Below, in pieces: positions 34,359 to 41,401 of a stretch of 41,401 nucleotides of DNA. Each line of letters starts with the position of its first letter. Position 1 is the stretch's first letter. Position numbers and translations under genes: made by a program. The stretch is taken from assembly GCA_023228725.1 (NCBI GenBank), contig JALOAQ010000010.1, positions 1 through 41,401 of the forward strand, read 5' to 3'. The DNA comes from Bacteroidales bacterium. Its GTDB lineage: Bacteria; Bacteroidota; Bacteroidia; Bacteroidales; ML635J-15. Under the pieces are notes generated by a model. The model saw nothing but the letters and a program-made list of their open reading frames with translations. It was not told the DNA's origin and did not search any database.

Positions 34359-34785
34359 GATAAAATATTTTTTTCACCTTTTAAGCTATTTGCAATATCC
34401 ACTATTGATTGTAGGATTGTTTTTTATTGTAAAACCCTTCTTTAAAGGATTTGATTACTTGTCTTCAAATTCTGAATATGTATTTCAGAATTATAATTAT
34501 GCATTAATTTTTTTAGGATTAACACTAGGCTTTGCTTCTCTTCAAGATTCAACAAAAACTACTCTTAAATACGAGAAAAATATTTGGCGAAATCCAAAAA
34601 AAGCAAAACGAATCATGATTTTCACAATTGCTACAATGATTATTTTTCTTTTTGCAGGCGTGTTTGGATTTATAATGAAAGACAGTTTTGTCAAGGATTT
34701 TGCTTATGGTTCTATTGTTTTGGCAGTTGGGCTTCTTGGATATTTAAAATTACAAATGGAAATGTATGAAAATCATAAACCATAA
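34351..34785 (+). CDS. Four-span membrane protein of unknown function, coupled to uvrC
   Basis: The start at 34351 (MNKIKYFF) lies inside the last codons of uvrC in another frame, an ATGAATAA overlap of 8 nt that suggests translational coupling. The 144-residue product has four predicted membrane segments (about 13-32, 49-64, 88-109, 117-133) with a basic cytoplasmic-looking loop (73-87, NPKKAKR). I do not recognise a named family. Its coupling to uvrC need not mean a role in repair. Confidence 0.65.
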   Translation: MNKIKYFFHLLSYLQYPLLIVGLFFIVKPFFKGFDYLSSNSEYVFQNYNYALIFLGLTLGFASLQDSTKTTLKYEKNIWRNPKKAKRIMIFTIATMIIFLFAGVFGFIMKDSFVKDFAYGSIVLAVGLLGYLKLQMEMYENHKP

Positions 34786-34794
34786 AAAAAAGTG

Positions 34795-34826
34795 TTTGCT
34801 TAAATTAGGAATAGTAATTAAATTTG
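34795..34826 (+). promoter_or_regulatory. Promoter of the lipase-like hydrolase gene
   Basis: TTTG (34795-34798), a 20-nt spacer and TAAATTTG (34819-34826) match the Bacteroidota consensus. It lies just after the membrane-protein stop, so the hydrolase is probably its own transcript with a leader of about 60 nt. Confidence 0.6.
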
Positions 34827-34890
34827 CAATCATATAAAATATCCAAACCCAAGTTTTAGAAAGCATAATTTATTATTGATTATTTTAAAA

Positions 34891-35604
34891 ATGAAAAGAC
34901 TAACTAATATTTTTTTGATTATTGTATTAATAAGTTTTTCGTTTGAAGTTATTGCTTCACATAAAATTTATATTTTACACGGATATGCAAGCAGCAAATC
35001 AATAATGAATAGAATAAAAAAAGATTTAAAAAAATCTGGTTTTTTAGTAGAAAACTATGACTATCCTGCTCTTTATGTTGACTTGGACAGTTTAGGTAAA
35101 AAATTATACTTAGATGTTTTAGAAGATAATTATGACTCTGTTTCCTTTGTAACTCATTCTATGGGTGGATTAGTTGTGAGGAATATGGTAAAATATTCTG
35201 CTGCAGACCTGAATTTTCCAAAAATTTATAGAATTGTAATGATAGCACCACCAAACCGTGGAGCAGATATTGCTGATTTTTTCAAAAATACTAAACTAAT
35301 AAAAAAAATGTTGGGACCAAATGTTGAAAAAATGACAACTGACTCAACTTCCTATGCTAATCAATTACCAATTCCGATAAATACAGAACTTGGAATAATT
35401 GTTGGAGAATCAAAATATAAGGCCGGTTATAATTGGTTTATTGGTAGAAAAAATGACGGACTTTTAATTCCTGAAAGAGTGTTTTTAGGAAATGAAAAAG
35501 ATGTAGCTATTTGTAATTATAGCCATTTAGGAGTTGTAAAAAACAAAAAACCTAGAAAATTAGTTTTAGAATTTCTAAAACACGGAAATTTTAAATCAAA
35601 GTAA
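34891..35604 (+). CDS. Secreted alpha/beta hydrolase, lipase-like
   Basis: I chose the ATG at 34891 (MKRLTNIF), which gives a clean signal peptide (about 1-22, ending FEVIA) and 237 residues; an upstream in-frame ATG adds only MIILK. ILHGYAS at 28-34 is the oxyanion-hole segment, THSMGG gives nucleophile S90, and D189 (KNDGLLIP) and H212 (YSHLGV) complete a plausible triad. The pattern resembles triacylglycerol lipase or PGAP1-like esterases. It is exported, probably periplasmic or outer-membrane; no T9SS tail or lipobox is present. Substrate unknown. Confidence 0.78.
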   Translation: MKRLTNIFLIIVLISFSFEVIASHKIYILHGYASSKSIMNRIKKDLKKSGFLVENYDYPALYVDLDSLGKKLYLDVLEDNYDSVSFVTHSMGGLVVRNMVKYSAADLNFPKIYRIVMIAPPNRGADIADFFKNTKLIKKMLGPNVEKMTTDSTSYANQLPIPINTELGIIVGESKYKAGYNWFIGRKNDGLLIPERVFLGNEKDVAICNYSHLGVVKNKKPRKLVLEFLKHGNFKSK

Positions 35605-35623
35605 GAAAACAAGATTCTTACTT
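35599..35623. terminator. Inverted repeat across the stops of the convergent hydrolase and thioesterase genes
   Basis: AAGTAAGAA (35599-35607) pairs perfectly with TTCTTACTT (35615-35623) around a 7-nt loop. Both stop codons lie inside the stem arms. No long T run follows on either strand, so it is at best a modest bidirectional terminator. Confidence 0.4.
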
Positions 35624-35995
35624 ATCCATAAATTTTTCCAAATTAATAATAAATCTTTCGTGTTTTCCACTTCCTATCTCAGCTTCTTCGTCAAAAGCTT
35701 TTACAGAAAAAACCAATCTGCGTCTGTCAATTTCAATTAATTCTGACTTACAAAATACTTTTTTGCCAACAGGAGTTGCTTTTGTATGTACAATATCAAC
35801 CTTAGTTCCGACTGTTCCAAAACCTTGTGGCAAAAATTCCATAACTGACTTATAACATGTATTTTCCATTAAAGCAATCATTGCTGGCGTAGCGAAAACT
35901 TCCACTAAACCACTTCCATATTTTGCAGCAGTATCTTCAAAACTTACAATTTGCTCTTGATAGCCTTGTATTCCGATTTTTAAATTAAATTCCAT
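35618..35995 (-). CDS. FlK-like hotdog thioesterase
   Basis: The 125-residue single hotdog domain has VEVFATPAMIALMENT and DIVHTKATPVG, the pattern of the fluoroacetyl-CoA thioesterase (FlK) family. T36, E44 and H70 align with the FlK catalytic Thr42, Glu50 and His76 at a constant offset of six. Family members outside fluoroacetate producers probably hydrolyse ordinary small acyl-CoAs, so I would not infer fluoroacetate resistance. Cytoplasmic. It lies 46 nt downstream of the NUDIX gene on the same strand and has its own -7 box. Confidence 0.8.
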   Translation of the reverse strand: MEFNLKIGIQGYQEQIVSFEDTAAKYGSGLVEVFATPAMIALMENTCYKSVMEFLPQGFGTVGTKVDIVHTKATPVGKKVFCKSELIEIDRRRLVFSVKAFDEEAEIGSGKHERFIINLEKFMDK

Positions 35996-36013
35996 ATAAA
36001 ATATTTAGTTTTA

Positions 36014-36021
36014 CAAAAATA
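36014..36021 (-). promoter_or_regulatory. -7 promoter box upstream of the thioesterase gene
   Basis: TATTTTTG on the minus strand fits TAnnTTTG and ends 18 nt before the ATG at 35995. The -33 would fall at the end of the NUDIX gene and is not evident. Confidence 0.35.
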
Positions 36022-36041
36022 AAAAAAATAACAAGGAAAAA

Positions 36042-36650
36042 TTAAGCAAACTCATTAATCAGATTAATCAAACTCGGATAAGAATTTTCTGTAAACTTAG
36101 TTTGTAACAGATCAAACTTTGACCATGCAATATTTGTAATTCCTTCCTCTATTTGTGGTTTTAATTCGTAATTTTCTTTAAAAAACATTTCGAACCACTG
36201 CGTTTCTTTGAGTGCAAACTTTCCTTTATAATGATAAATATGATAGCTGTTTGGCAATTTAGATTTAATAAGCAAATCTTTTTCTAAAATTCCACATTCT
36301 TCTGAAACTTCGCGAATAGCAGCTTGCTGAACTGTTTCATTATTTTCAACTTTTCCTTTTGGAAAATCCAAATATCCCAACCTTTGCAAATATAGTATTT
36401 CATTATTTTTATTTTTAACTATACCACCGGCAGCAAGGATAAAAACAAAAAATTCTTTTAAATACTCCATGATTATTTCGGGTTTTTCGCAATATATATT
36501 AATATTCTCAGAATTTTCAGAGTCTAAAAACTTAAAAATTTGATTTTTAATTTCAAATTTATTTTCAAATTTTACTTTTATTGTATAAATGTTATGAAAC
36601 TCTTTTTCAGAAAGAATTAGAATCTTATTTTTGTAATAAATTTTAAACAT
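36042..36650 (-). CDS. NUDIX hydrolase with extra N-terminal domain
   Basis: I chose the ATG at 36650 (MFKIYYKNK); an earlier ATG at 36677 would overlap pyrE. The 202-residue product has a complete Nudix box from G99 to I121, with E105, R113, E114, E117 and E118 in place, so it should bind metal and cleave a nucleoside-diphosphate-linked substrate. The first 70 residues are an unrecognised, lysine- and isoleucine-rich domain. It starts 6 nt from the divergent pyrE start. The substrate cannot be told from sequence. Confidence 0.85.
   Translation of the reverse strand: MFKIYYKNKILILSEKEFHNIYTIKVKFENKFEIKNQIFKFLDSENSENINIYCEKPEIIMEYLKEFFVFILAAGGIVKNKNNEILYLQRLGYLDFPKGKVENNETVQQAAIREVSEECGILEKDLLIKSKLPNSYHIYHYKGKFALKETQWFEMFFKENYELKPQIEEGITNIAWSKFDLLQTKFTENSYPSLINLINEFA
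36626..36633 (+). promoter_or_regulatory. -7 promoter box of pyrE inside the NUDIX coding sequence
   Basis: TATTTTTG fits TAnnTTTG and ends 23 nt before the pyrE ATG. It lies in codons 6-9 of the divergent NUDIX gene. No clear -33 TTTG is seen. Confidence 0.4.
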
Positions 36651-36656
36651 AATTTT

Positions 36657-37289
36657 ATGAATCAACTTGAAAGGCAAATTGCCGAGAAACTTTTACAAAT
36701 TAAAGCAATAAAATTACAACCTGCAAATCATTTTACTTGGGCTTCGGGTTGGTTTTCGCCTATTTATTGCGACAATAGAAAAACTCTTTCTTTTCCGGAA
36801 TTTAGAACTTTTATAAAAGAAGCTTTTGTAAAAATAATTAAGGAAAAATTTGAAGATTTTGATGTAATAGCCGGTGTTGCAACGGGAGCAATTGCTCAAG
36901 GCGTTTTAGTGGCAGATGCCATGAATAAGCCTTTTGTTTATGTTCGTCCACAAGCAAAAGAGCACGGAATGGGAAATAAAATTGAAGGACATCTCGACCA
37001 AAACAAAAAAGTTTTAATAATTGAAGATTTAATTTCAACAGGTGGAAGCAGTTTGAGTGCAGTAAAGGCAATTCGTGAAGCAAATTGCGAAGTTGTGGGA
37101 ATGGCTGCTATTTTTACTTACAATTTTCAAAAAGCCATAGATAATTTTGCGAATGAAAACGTAAAATTAATTACTTTAAGTAATTATGATATTTTGATTG
37201 AAACAGCTATTAGAATGGGTTATGTCTCAAATACTGATTTGAATTTATTAAAAGAGTGGAGACTTGACCCAGCAAATTGGAAAAAATAA
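36657..37289 (+). CDS. pyrE: Orotate phosphoribosyltransferase
   Basis: The 210-residue enzyme joins orotate to PRPP to give OMP in de novo pyrimidine synthesis. It has FTWASGWFSPIYCDNRK near the N-terminus, the flexible-loop segment RPQAKEHGMGNKIEG and the PRPP-binding loop VLIIEDLISTGGSS (119-132). It is followed after 13 nt by the SRPBCC gene, probably as one transcript, and starts 6 nt from the divergent NUDIX gene. Confidence 0.95.
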   Translation: MNQLERQIAEKLLQIKAIKLQPANHFTWASGWFSPIYCDNRKTLSFPEFRTFIKEAFVKIIKEKFEDFDVIAGVATGAIAQGVLVADAMNKPFVYVRPQAKEHGMGNKIEGHLDQNKKVLIIEDLISTGGSSLSAVKAIREANCEVVGMAAIFTYNFQKAIDNFANENVKLITLSNYDILIETAIRMGYVSNTDLNLLKEWRLDPANWKK

Positions 37290-37302
37290 TAAAACAAAAA
37301 AA

Positions 37303-37698
37303 ATGGAAGTTATTAGTAAAACAGGAAAAATAAATAATTCTGATGAAAGAATTTTTAATTTTTTTTCAGATTTTAGAAATATTTCAAAACTAATTCCGCC
37401 CGAAGTTGAAAACTGGCAAGCAGAACAAGATTGGTGTTCTTTTACTACCAAAGGACAAAACATAAAATTAATTATTATTGATAAAGAAGAGTTTAAAACC
37501 ATTAAAATTTCTGGAGATGATAATTCGCCCTATAATTTTAATTTGTGGATACAATTAAAACAAATTACAGCATATGAAACCGCTGTAAGACTTGTTGTAC
37601 GAGCTGACTTAAATATGATTATGCGAAAAGCCGTAAAAAAACCTTTACAAAAAGGTTTAGACCAAATGATTGATTATATGAAAATGTTACCATACTAA
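37303..37698 (+). CDS. SRPBCC (START-like) family protein
   Basis: I chose the ATG at 37303 (MEVISKTG), giving 131 residues, because an upstream ATG overlaps the pyrE end and adds a low-complexity basic stretch. FNFFSDFRNISKLIPP, WCSFTTKGQ and the C-terminal helix PLQKGLDQMIDYMKML fit a small SRPBCC or polyketide-cyclase-like hydrophobic pocket. I recall similar proteins next to pyrE in other Bacteroidota. The ligand is unknown. A strong terminator follows after 4 nt. Confidence 0.8.
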   Translation: MEVISKTGKINNSDERIFNFFSDFRNISKLIPPEVENWQAEQDWCSFTTKGQNIKLIIIDKEEFKTIKISGDDNSPYNFNLWIQLKQITAYETAVRLVVRADLNMIMRKAVKKPLQKGLDQMIDYMKMLPY

Positions 37699-37702
37699 AA
37701 GT

Positions 37703-37737
37703 AAAAAAATAGCTCCGAAAATTGGAGCTATTTTTTT
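37703..37737. terminator. Bidirectional Rho-independent terminator
   Basis: AAAAAAATAGCTCC (37703-37716) pairs perfectly with GGAGCTATTTTTTT (37724-37737) around a 7-nt loop, giving a stem flanked by T runs on both strands. It serves the convergent pyrE-SRPBCC transcript and the giant repeat gene. Confidence 0.88.
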
Positions 37738-37758
37738 AATATATTTAGGTATTATAGT

Positions 37759-40700
37759 TTATCTACTAACTTGAAGTCTGCGATTTATTACTTGACCATC
37801 TTCTAGGCTAATCATTATAATATACATTCCAGGCATTAAATCTTGGATATTCAAAGTATAATCACCAATTGTATCAACATTTGTTTTAATACTAATTTTT
37901 CCAAGTAAATCCACAATTTGCACATCTTTCATAAATGAAGAATAAGTACTTTCAATTGTAATTTGCTCTCTTGCAGGATTAGGATATATATTTATTTCTC
38001 CTTGATTAGCAAAGTTGTCTGAAATTGCGTTTTGACAATCAATACTAAGCTCTATTGTTGTTTCTCCTTGACCATCTCTTAAGTCAGCAATTAAATAATA
38101 AGTTTGACCAGAAGTTAAATCTATAGAATATTTACTAGTAGTTGATTCTGCATTCCAATAATATGGATCTTCTAGCAAATTTTCAGAATTTGGATCACAA
38201 TCAGACATTAAGAAAAAGTCTGCATTATTATCTCCTTGATATAAATTAAATTCGTAGGTTTCGCTAGAGTTAGGAATAAATTTGAATACTTTTTCGCTAC
38301 CTGTGTAATTAATTTCTACCTCATTGTAATTTGTCCAATACCCATGATTTGGAATTAAAGTTGCTGTATAAATTTCTCCACAAACAATTTCTATTATATC
38401 ATCACAAGGATTTGAATTAACTTTAACAGAAATAACAGTTTCATTATAATCATATAAATCCGCTATTAAGAAATAATCTGTTTCAGCAACTAACTCAACT
38501 GTAAATAGTCTGTTTCCTTCATTTCCTTCCCAATATCCCAAACTACTGGTTGTTAAATTTGTAGAAAGAGGATCACAATCAGACATTAACATAAAATCAG
38601 CATCGGCTTCTCCTTCATCAACAAAAAACTCAAAAACGCCACTTGTAGTAGGAGTAAATTTAAATACTTTTTCGGTTCCACTATAATATTCAGAATTATC
38701 ACTATAATCTTCCCAATAGCCTCCCTCTGGATATAAATTTGCATAATAAGTTACACCTAAGTCCATTTCTGTAATATCATCACATGGATTTGCACTAACT
38801 CTTACAGTTACTGTAGTAGCTATGGTAGAATTTAAATCTGCAATTAAATAATAAGCTACACCTTCTTCTAACTCAATTTCAAAATAATTATTTCCATAAT
38901 CACCACCCCAAACATTAAATGTAACATCAGTTAAATTTTCAGATTCTGGGTTACAATCAGACATTAAAATAAAATCTGCATCATAAAATCCCTCATCAAC
39001 ATAATATAAGTAAGTACCACTAAAACTTGGAATAAATTTGAACACTTTTTCGCTACCTTCATAATCCTCGCTTACATCAGTATAATTTGTCCAATAACCA
39101 CTATTTGGATATAATGTAGCTGAATAATTTGTATTTAATTCCATTTCTGTAATATCATTACATGGATCTGTGCTTATTCTAACTTGAACAGTAGTACTAT
39201 TGTAGGCAAGTTTATGTAAATCAGCAATTAAATAATAAGTTGTATTTTCTTCTAGGTCAAGGAAAAAGTTTTGAGAACCAATATCTCCTTCAAAATAACC
39301 TGTTTCTCCAGATAAATTTTCTGACTCAGGATTACAATCACTCATCAAGAAAAAGTCAGCATTTTCGCTTCCTTGATCAACAAATAAGTTATACATACCT
39401 GCATTTGAAGTTTTAAACTTAAATACCTTTTCACTACCTTCATAATCAGCACTAACATCAGAATAATTTGTCCAATAACCACTATTTGGAACCAAAGTAG
39501 CTGTATAAGTTGTACCAAACTCCATTTCTGTAATAAAGTTACAAGGGCTAGTTGAAACTTTAACAGTTACAGTAGTTGGGTTTGTAACAGATTCGAACAA
39601 ATCAGCAATTAAATAATACTCTGTGCCTGCAACTAAATCAACACTAAAGTTTTTAGAAGTAGTTCCACCATTCCAATATGTTCCAATAAAGTTATCCGCC
39701 AAAGGACTACAAGCTGTCATTAAGAAAAAGTCAGCATTTTCGCTTCCTTGGTCAACATAAAAATCATAGTTTGCACTTTCTTCAGGAATAAAGACAAAGA
39801 CTTGTTCGCTACCAGTATAATTGTATTCAACATCAGTATAGTTAACCCAAACTCCATCATCAGGAACTAAGTAAGCAGTATATGTTTGATTTAGTTCAAT
39901 TTCTATAGCAGTTTCACAAGGAGATAAGTCTATATCAACCCTTACAGAAATTTCAGACTCAGACAAGTCATCTAAATCTGCTATCAGATAATAAGTTTCT
40001 CCCACCTCTAATTCAATCAAAATCACATCGTCAGGATAACCAAACCAAAGTGCATAAGTATTATTGATAAAATTATTAGACTCCGGATTGCATTCGGACA
40101 TTAAAACAAACATAGCAGAACCAGCATTATCCAAATAAAATCTATGAATACCAGTAAAGTTTGCTGTATATTCAAACACTTTTTCTGTTCCCAAAAATTC
40201 CCAACCAGTAGGAGTATTTGTATAATTATCCCAATAGCCTCCCGCATCATAAAGAGTAGCATAATAAGTTTCACCAAATTCCATCACAGTAATATCTTCA
40301 CAGGGCTCAAGACTAATTTTAACACGTAGAAAAGAATAATCTTCACCAGTACGTAAATCTGCTATCAAGTAATAATCAACACCGGCTTCTAGTTCCATAG
40401 TATGAAAACCTTCGTCAATTTTACCATCCCAAAATCCAGTTGGCGTAAGATTTTCTGAATCTCCGTCACAAGCAGACATTAAAAAGAAATCAACATCTCT
40501 ATGTTCTTCTACAAAAATATCATATTCTCTAGTTGTTGTAGGAGTAAATTTATATACTTTTTCGCCACCTGAATATTCTCGACTAACACCAGGATAACTA
40601 GTAATATTTCCACTATTTGGATAAAGCCATGCCGAATATAAAACTCCTAATTCCATTTCTGTAATATCATCGCATGAATTTACGCTAACTTTAACACTAA

Positions 40701-41401
40701 TTTCTGTTTCAGCATCAGTATCCATAAGATCAGCAATTAAATAATAATCTTGACCGGCTGTTAGATTTGCAAAATAGGCCTGACTAAAATCATCTCCTTC
40801 CCAAAAATCTACTTCAACTAAACTAGTAGCATTTGGGTCGCAATCTGACAATAAAAAGAAATCTGCATCTCTAACACCTTGGTCTAAATAAAATTCGTAA
40901 GTAGCTGTTGATTCGGGAGTAAATTTAAACACAGCCTCACTGCCTGTGTAAATGTTTGATCCGCTTCCATAACTGTTCCAATATCCCATATTAGGCTTAA
41001 GTGTAGCATTATAAACTTGATTTAATGTAACTTCTACAGGAGCTTCACAAGGATTTTGTCTAACACTAATAGTTGTTTGCGTAGCATCCTCGCCGGCTAA
41101 CAAATCTACAAATAAATAATAATTTACATATTGAGTTAAATTAATTGAATAATAATTTACAGAACCATCACCTTCCCAAAAACCATTTGCGGAATTAGTT
41201 AGATTTTCAGAACTATGATCACAACTTGAAAATAGCATAAAGTCAGCATCATTTTCTCCTTGATTTAGAAAAAAGTCATATTGTCCTGTCGTAGATGGGG
41301 TAAATTTATATACTCGTTCACTACCAGTATAAGAGTTAGTGTTTTCTGAATAAGACTCCCAGTACCCAATATTAGGATAAAGATTTCCTGTATAAACTTC
41401 A
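37759..41401 (-). CDS. Giant secreted repeat protein with T9SS type A sorting domain, 5' partial
   Basis: The frame stays open to the right edge, so the N-terminus is missing; 1213 residues are visible. They hold eight complete and one partial unit of about 125 residues. Each complete unit has PC(D/N)DITEMELG, LYPNxGYWTNY, a GSEKVFKFxP strand, VDxGxxxADFxLMSDCxP and YYLIADL. The segment around GSEKVFKF to ADFxLMSDC resembles pre-peptidase C-terminal (PPC) beta-sandwich domains. The last roughly 80 residues start with INIYPNPAREQ and end with GQVINRRLQVSR, the type A T9SS sorting domain, so the protein should be exported across the outer membrane and attached or released. No enzyme domain is visible; it may lie upstream, or the protein may be an adhesin. 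Confidence 0.82.
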   Translation of the reverse strand, partial: EVYTGNLYPNIGYWESYSENTNSYTGSERVYKFTPSTTGQYDFFLNQGENDADFMLFSSCDHSSENLTNSANGFWEGDGSVNYYSINLTQYVNYYLFVDLLAGEDATQTTISVRQNPCEAPVEVTLNQVYNATLKPNMGYWNSYGSGSNIYTGSEAVFKFTPESTATYEFYLDQGVRDADFFLLSDCDPNATSLVEVDFWEGDDFSQAYFANLTAGQDYYLIADLMDTDAETEISVKVSVNSCDDITEMELGVLYSAWLYPNSGNITSYPGVSREYSGGEKVYKFTPTTTREYDIFVEEHRDVDFFLMSACDGDSENLTPTGFWDGKIDEGFHTMELEAGVDYYLIADLRTGEDYSFLRVKISLEPCEDITVMEFGETYYATLYDAGGYWDNYTNTPTGWEFLGTEKVFEYTANFTGIHRFYLDNAGSAMFVLMSECNPESNNFINNTYALWFGYPDDVILIELEVGETYYLIADLDDLSESEISVRVDIDLSPCETAIEIELNQTYTAYLVPDDGVWVNYTDVEYNYTGSEQVFVFIPEESANYDFYVDQGSENADFFLMTACSPLADNFIGTYWNGGTTSKNFSVDLVAGTEYYLIADLFESVTNPTTVTVKVSTSPCNFITEMEFGTTYTATLVPNSGYWTNYSDVSADYEGSEKVFKFKTSNAGMYNLFVDQGSENADFFLMSDCNPESENLSGETGYFEGDIGSQNFFLDLEENTTYYLIADLHKLAYNSTTVQVRISTDPCNDITEMELNTNYSATLYPNSGYWTNYTDVSEDYEGSEKVFKFIPSFSGTYLYYVDEGFYDADFILMSDCNPESENLTDVTFNVWGGDYGNNYFEIELEEGVAYYLIADLNSTIATTVTVRVSANPCDDITEMDLGVTYYANLYPEGGYWEDYSDNSEYYSGTEKVFKFTPTTSGVFEFFVDEGEADADFMLMSDCDPLSTNLTTSSLGYWEGNEGNRLFTVELVAETDYFLIADLYDYNETVISVKVNSNPCDDIIEIVCGEIYTATLIPNHGYWTNYNEVEINYTGSEKVFKFIPNSSETYEFNLYQGDNNADFFLMSDCDPNSENLLEDPYYWNAESTTSKYSIDLTSGQTYYLIADLRDGQGETTIELSIDCQNAISDNFANQGEINIYPNPAREQITIESTYSSFMKDVQIVDLLGKISIKTNVDTIGDYTLNIQDLMPGMYIIMISLEDGQVINRRLQVSR
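38030..41401 (-). repeat. Nine ~125-residue PPC-like tandem repeats (protein-level)
   Basis: Units of about 375 nt repeat through the gene. Nucleotide conservation is highest around the codons for ADFFLMSDC, where several copies share runs such as cagacattaagaaaaag. Each unit has one cysteine at PC and one at SDC or SAC, and the last complete unit has an extra cysteine. The uneven similarity suggests older duplication with some later homogenisation. Confidence 0.8.

Noticed and set aside
35618..35995. Fluoroacetate-resistance function for the FlK-like thioesterase
   Set aside because: Shared catalytic residues show the fold and chemistry only; there are no fluorometabolite genes and the family is broad.

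Overview
The window looks like a chromosomal segment of a member of the Bacteroidota. The support is the strongly AT-rich sequence, two proteins with type IX secretion (T9SS) sorting domains, recurrent TAnnTTTG -7 promoter boxes, near-absence of Shine-Dalgarno sites, the rpsU-xerC-hpf group next to tRNA-tuf, and a DUF3467 gene after rpoC. I cannot name the genus. Both ends cut through large repetitive genes. No gap between genes exceeds about 250 bases, and I saw no CRISPR array, insertion sequence, prophage or rRNA gene.

Layout. 2-4603 (+) is the C-terminal part of a giant repeat protein (11 Ig-like repeats, 8 SprB-type repeats, type B sorting domain). 4617-6518 (-) is a long PurF-family amidophosphoribosyltransferase. 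6739-13466 holds a DUF58 protein (+), a coiled-coil OmpA lipoprotein (-), dxs (+) and a large TPR/PD40/OmpA/SPOR envelope protein (+). 13491-16009 (-) holds dnaG and a small lipoprotein.

16072-29292 (-) is the macromolecular-synthesis core. In transcription order it runs tRNA-Thr(TGT), tRNA-Tyr, tRNA-Gly, tRNA-Thr(GGT), tuf, tRNA-Trp, secE, nusG, rplK, rplA, rplJ, rplL, rpoB, rpoC, DUF3467, then a strong terminator. A near-consensus promoter lies before the first tRNA, and hairpins lie between tuf and tRNA-Trp and between rplL and rpoB. Upstream on the same strand is rpsU-xerC-hpf (29415-30896) with its own promoter.

31091-37698 holds glmM-like, uvrC plus an overlapping membrane-protein gene, a secreted lipase-like hydrolase (all +), a FlK-like thioesterase and a NUDIX protein (both -), then pyrE and an SRPBCC protein (+). 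A bidirectional terminator (37703-37737) separates these from the incomplete giant T9SS type A repeat protein (37759-41401, -).

Most of the window is housekeeping. The most unusual signals are regulatory. hpf is the only gene here with a strong Shine-Dalgarno site, and it sits in the operon of rpsU, whose product helps hide the anti-Shine-Dalgarno in characterised Bacteroidota ribosomes. A 19-bp perfect inverted repeat between hpf and the tRNAs overlaps the tRNA-tuf promoter. Among proteins, the tandem (one degenerate) OmpA modules of the PD40 protein, the divergent oxyanion segment of the PurF homologue and the DUF3467 protein in the RNA polymerase operon stand out. I did not find a convincing new multi-gene system.
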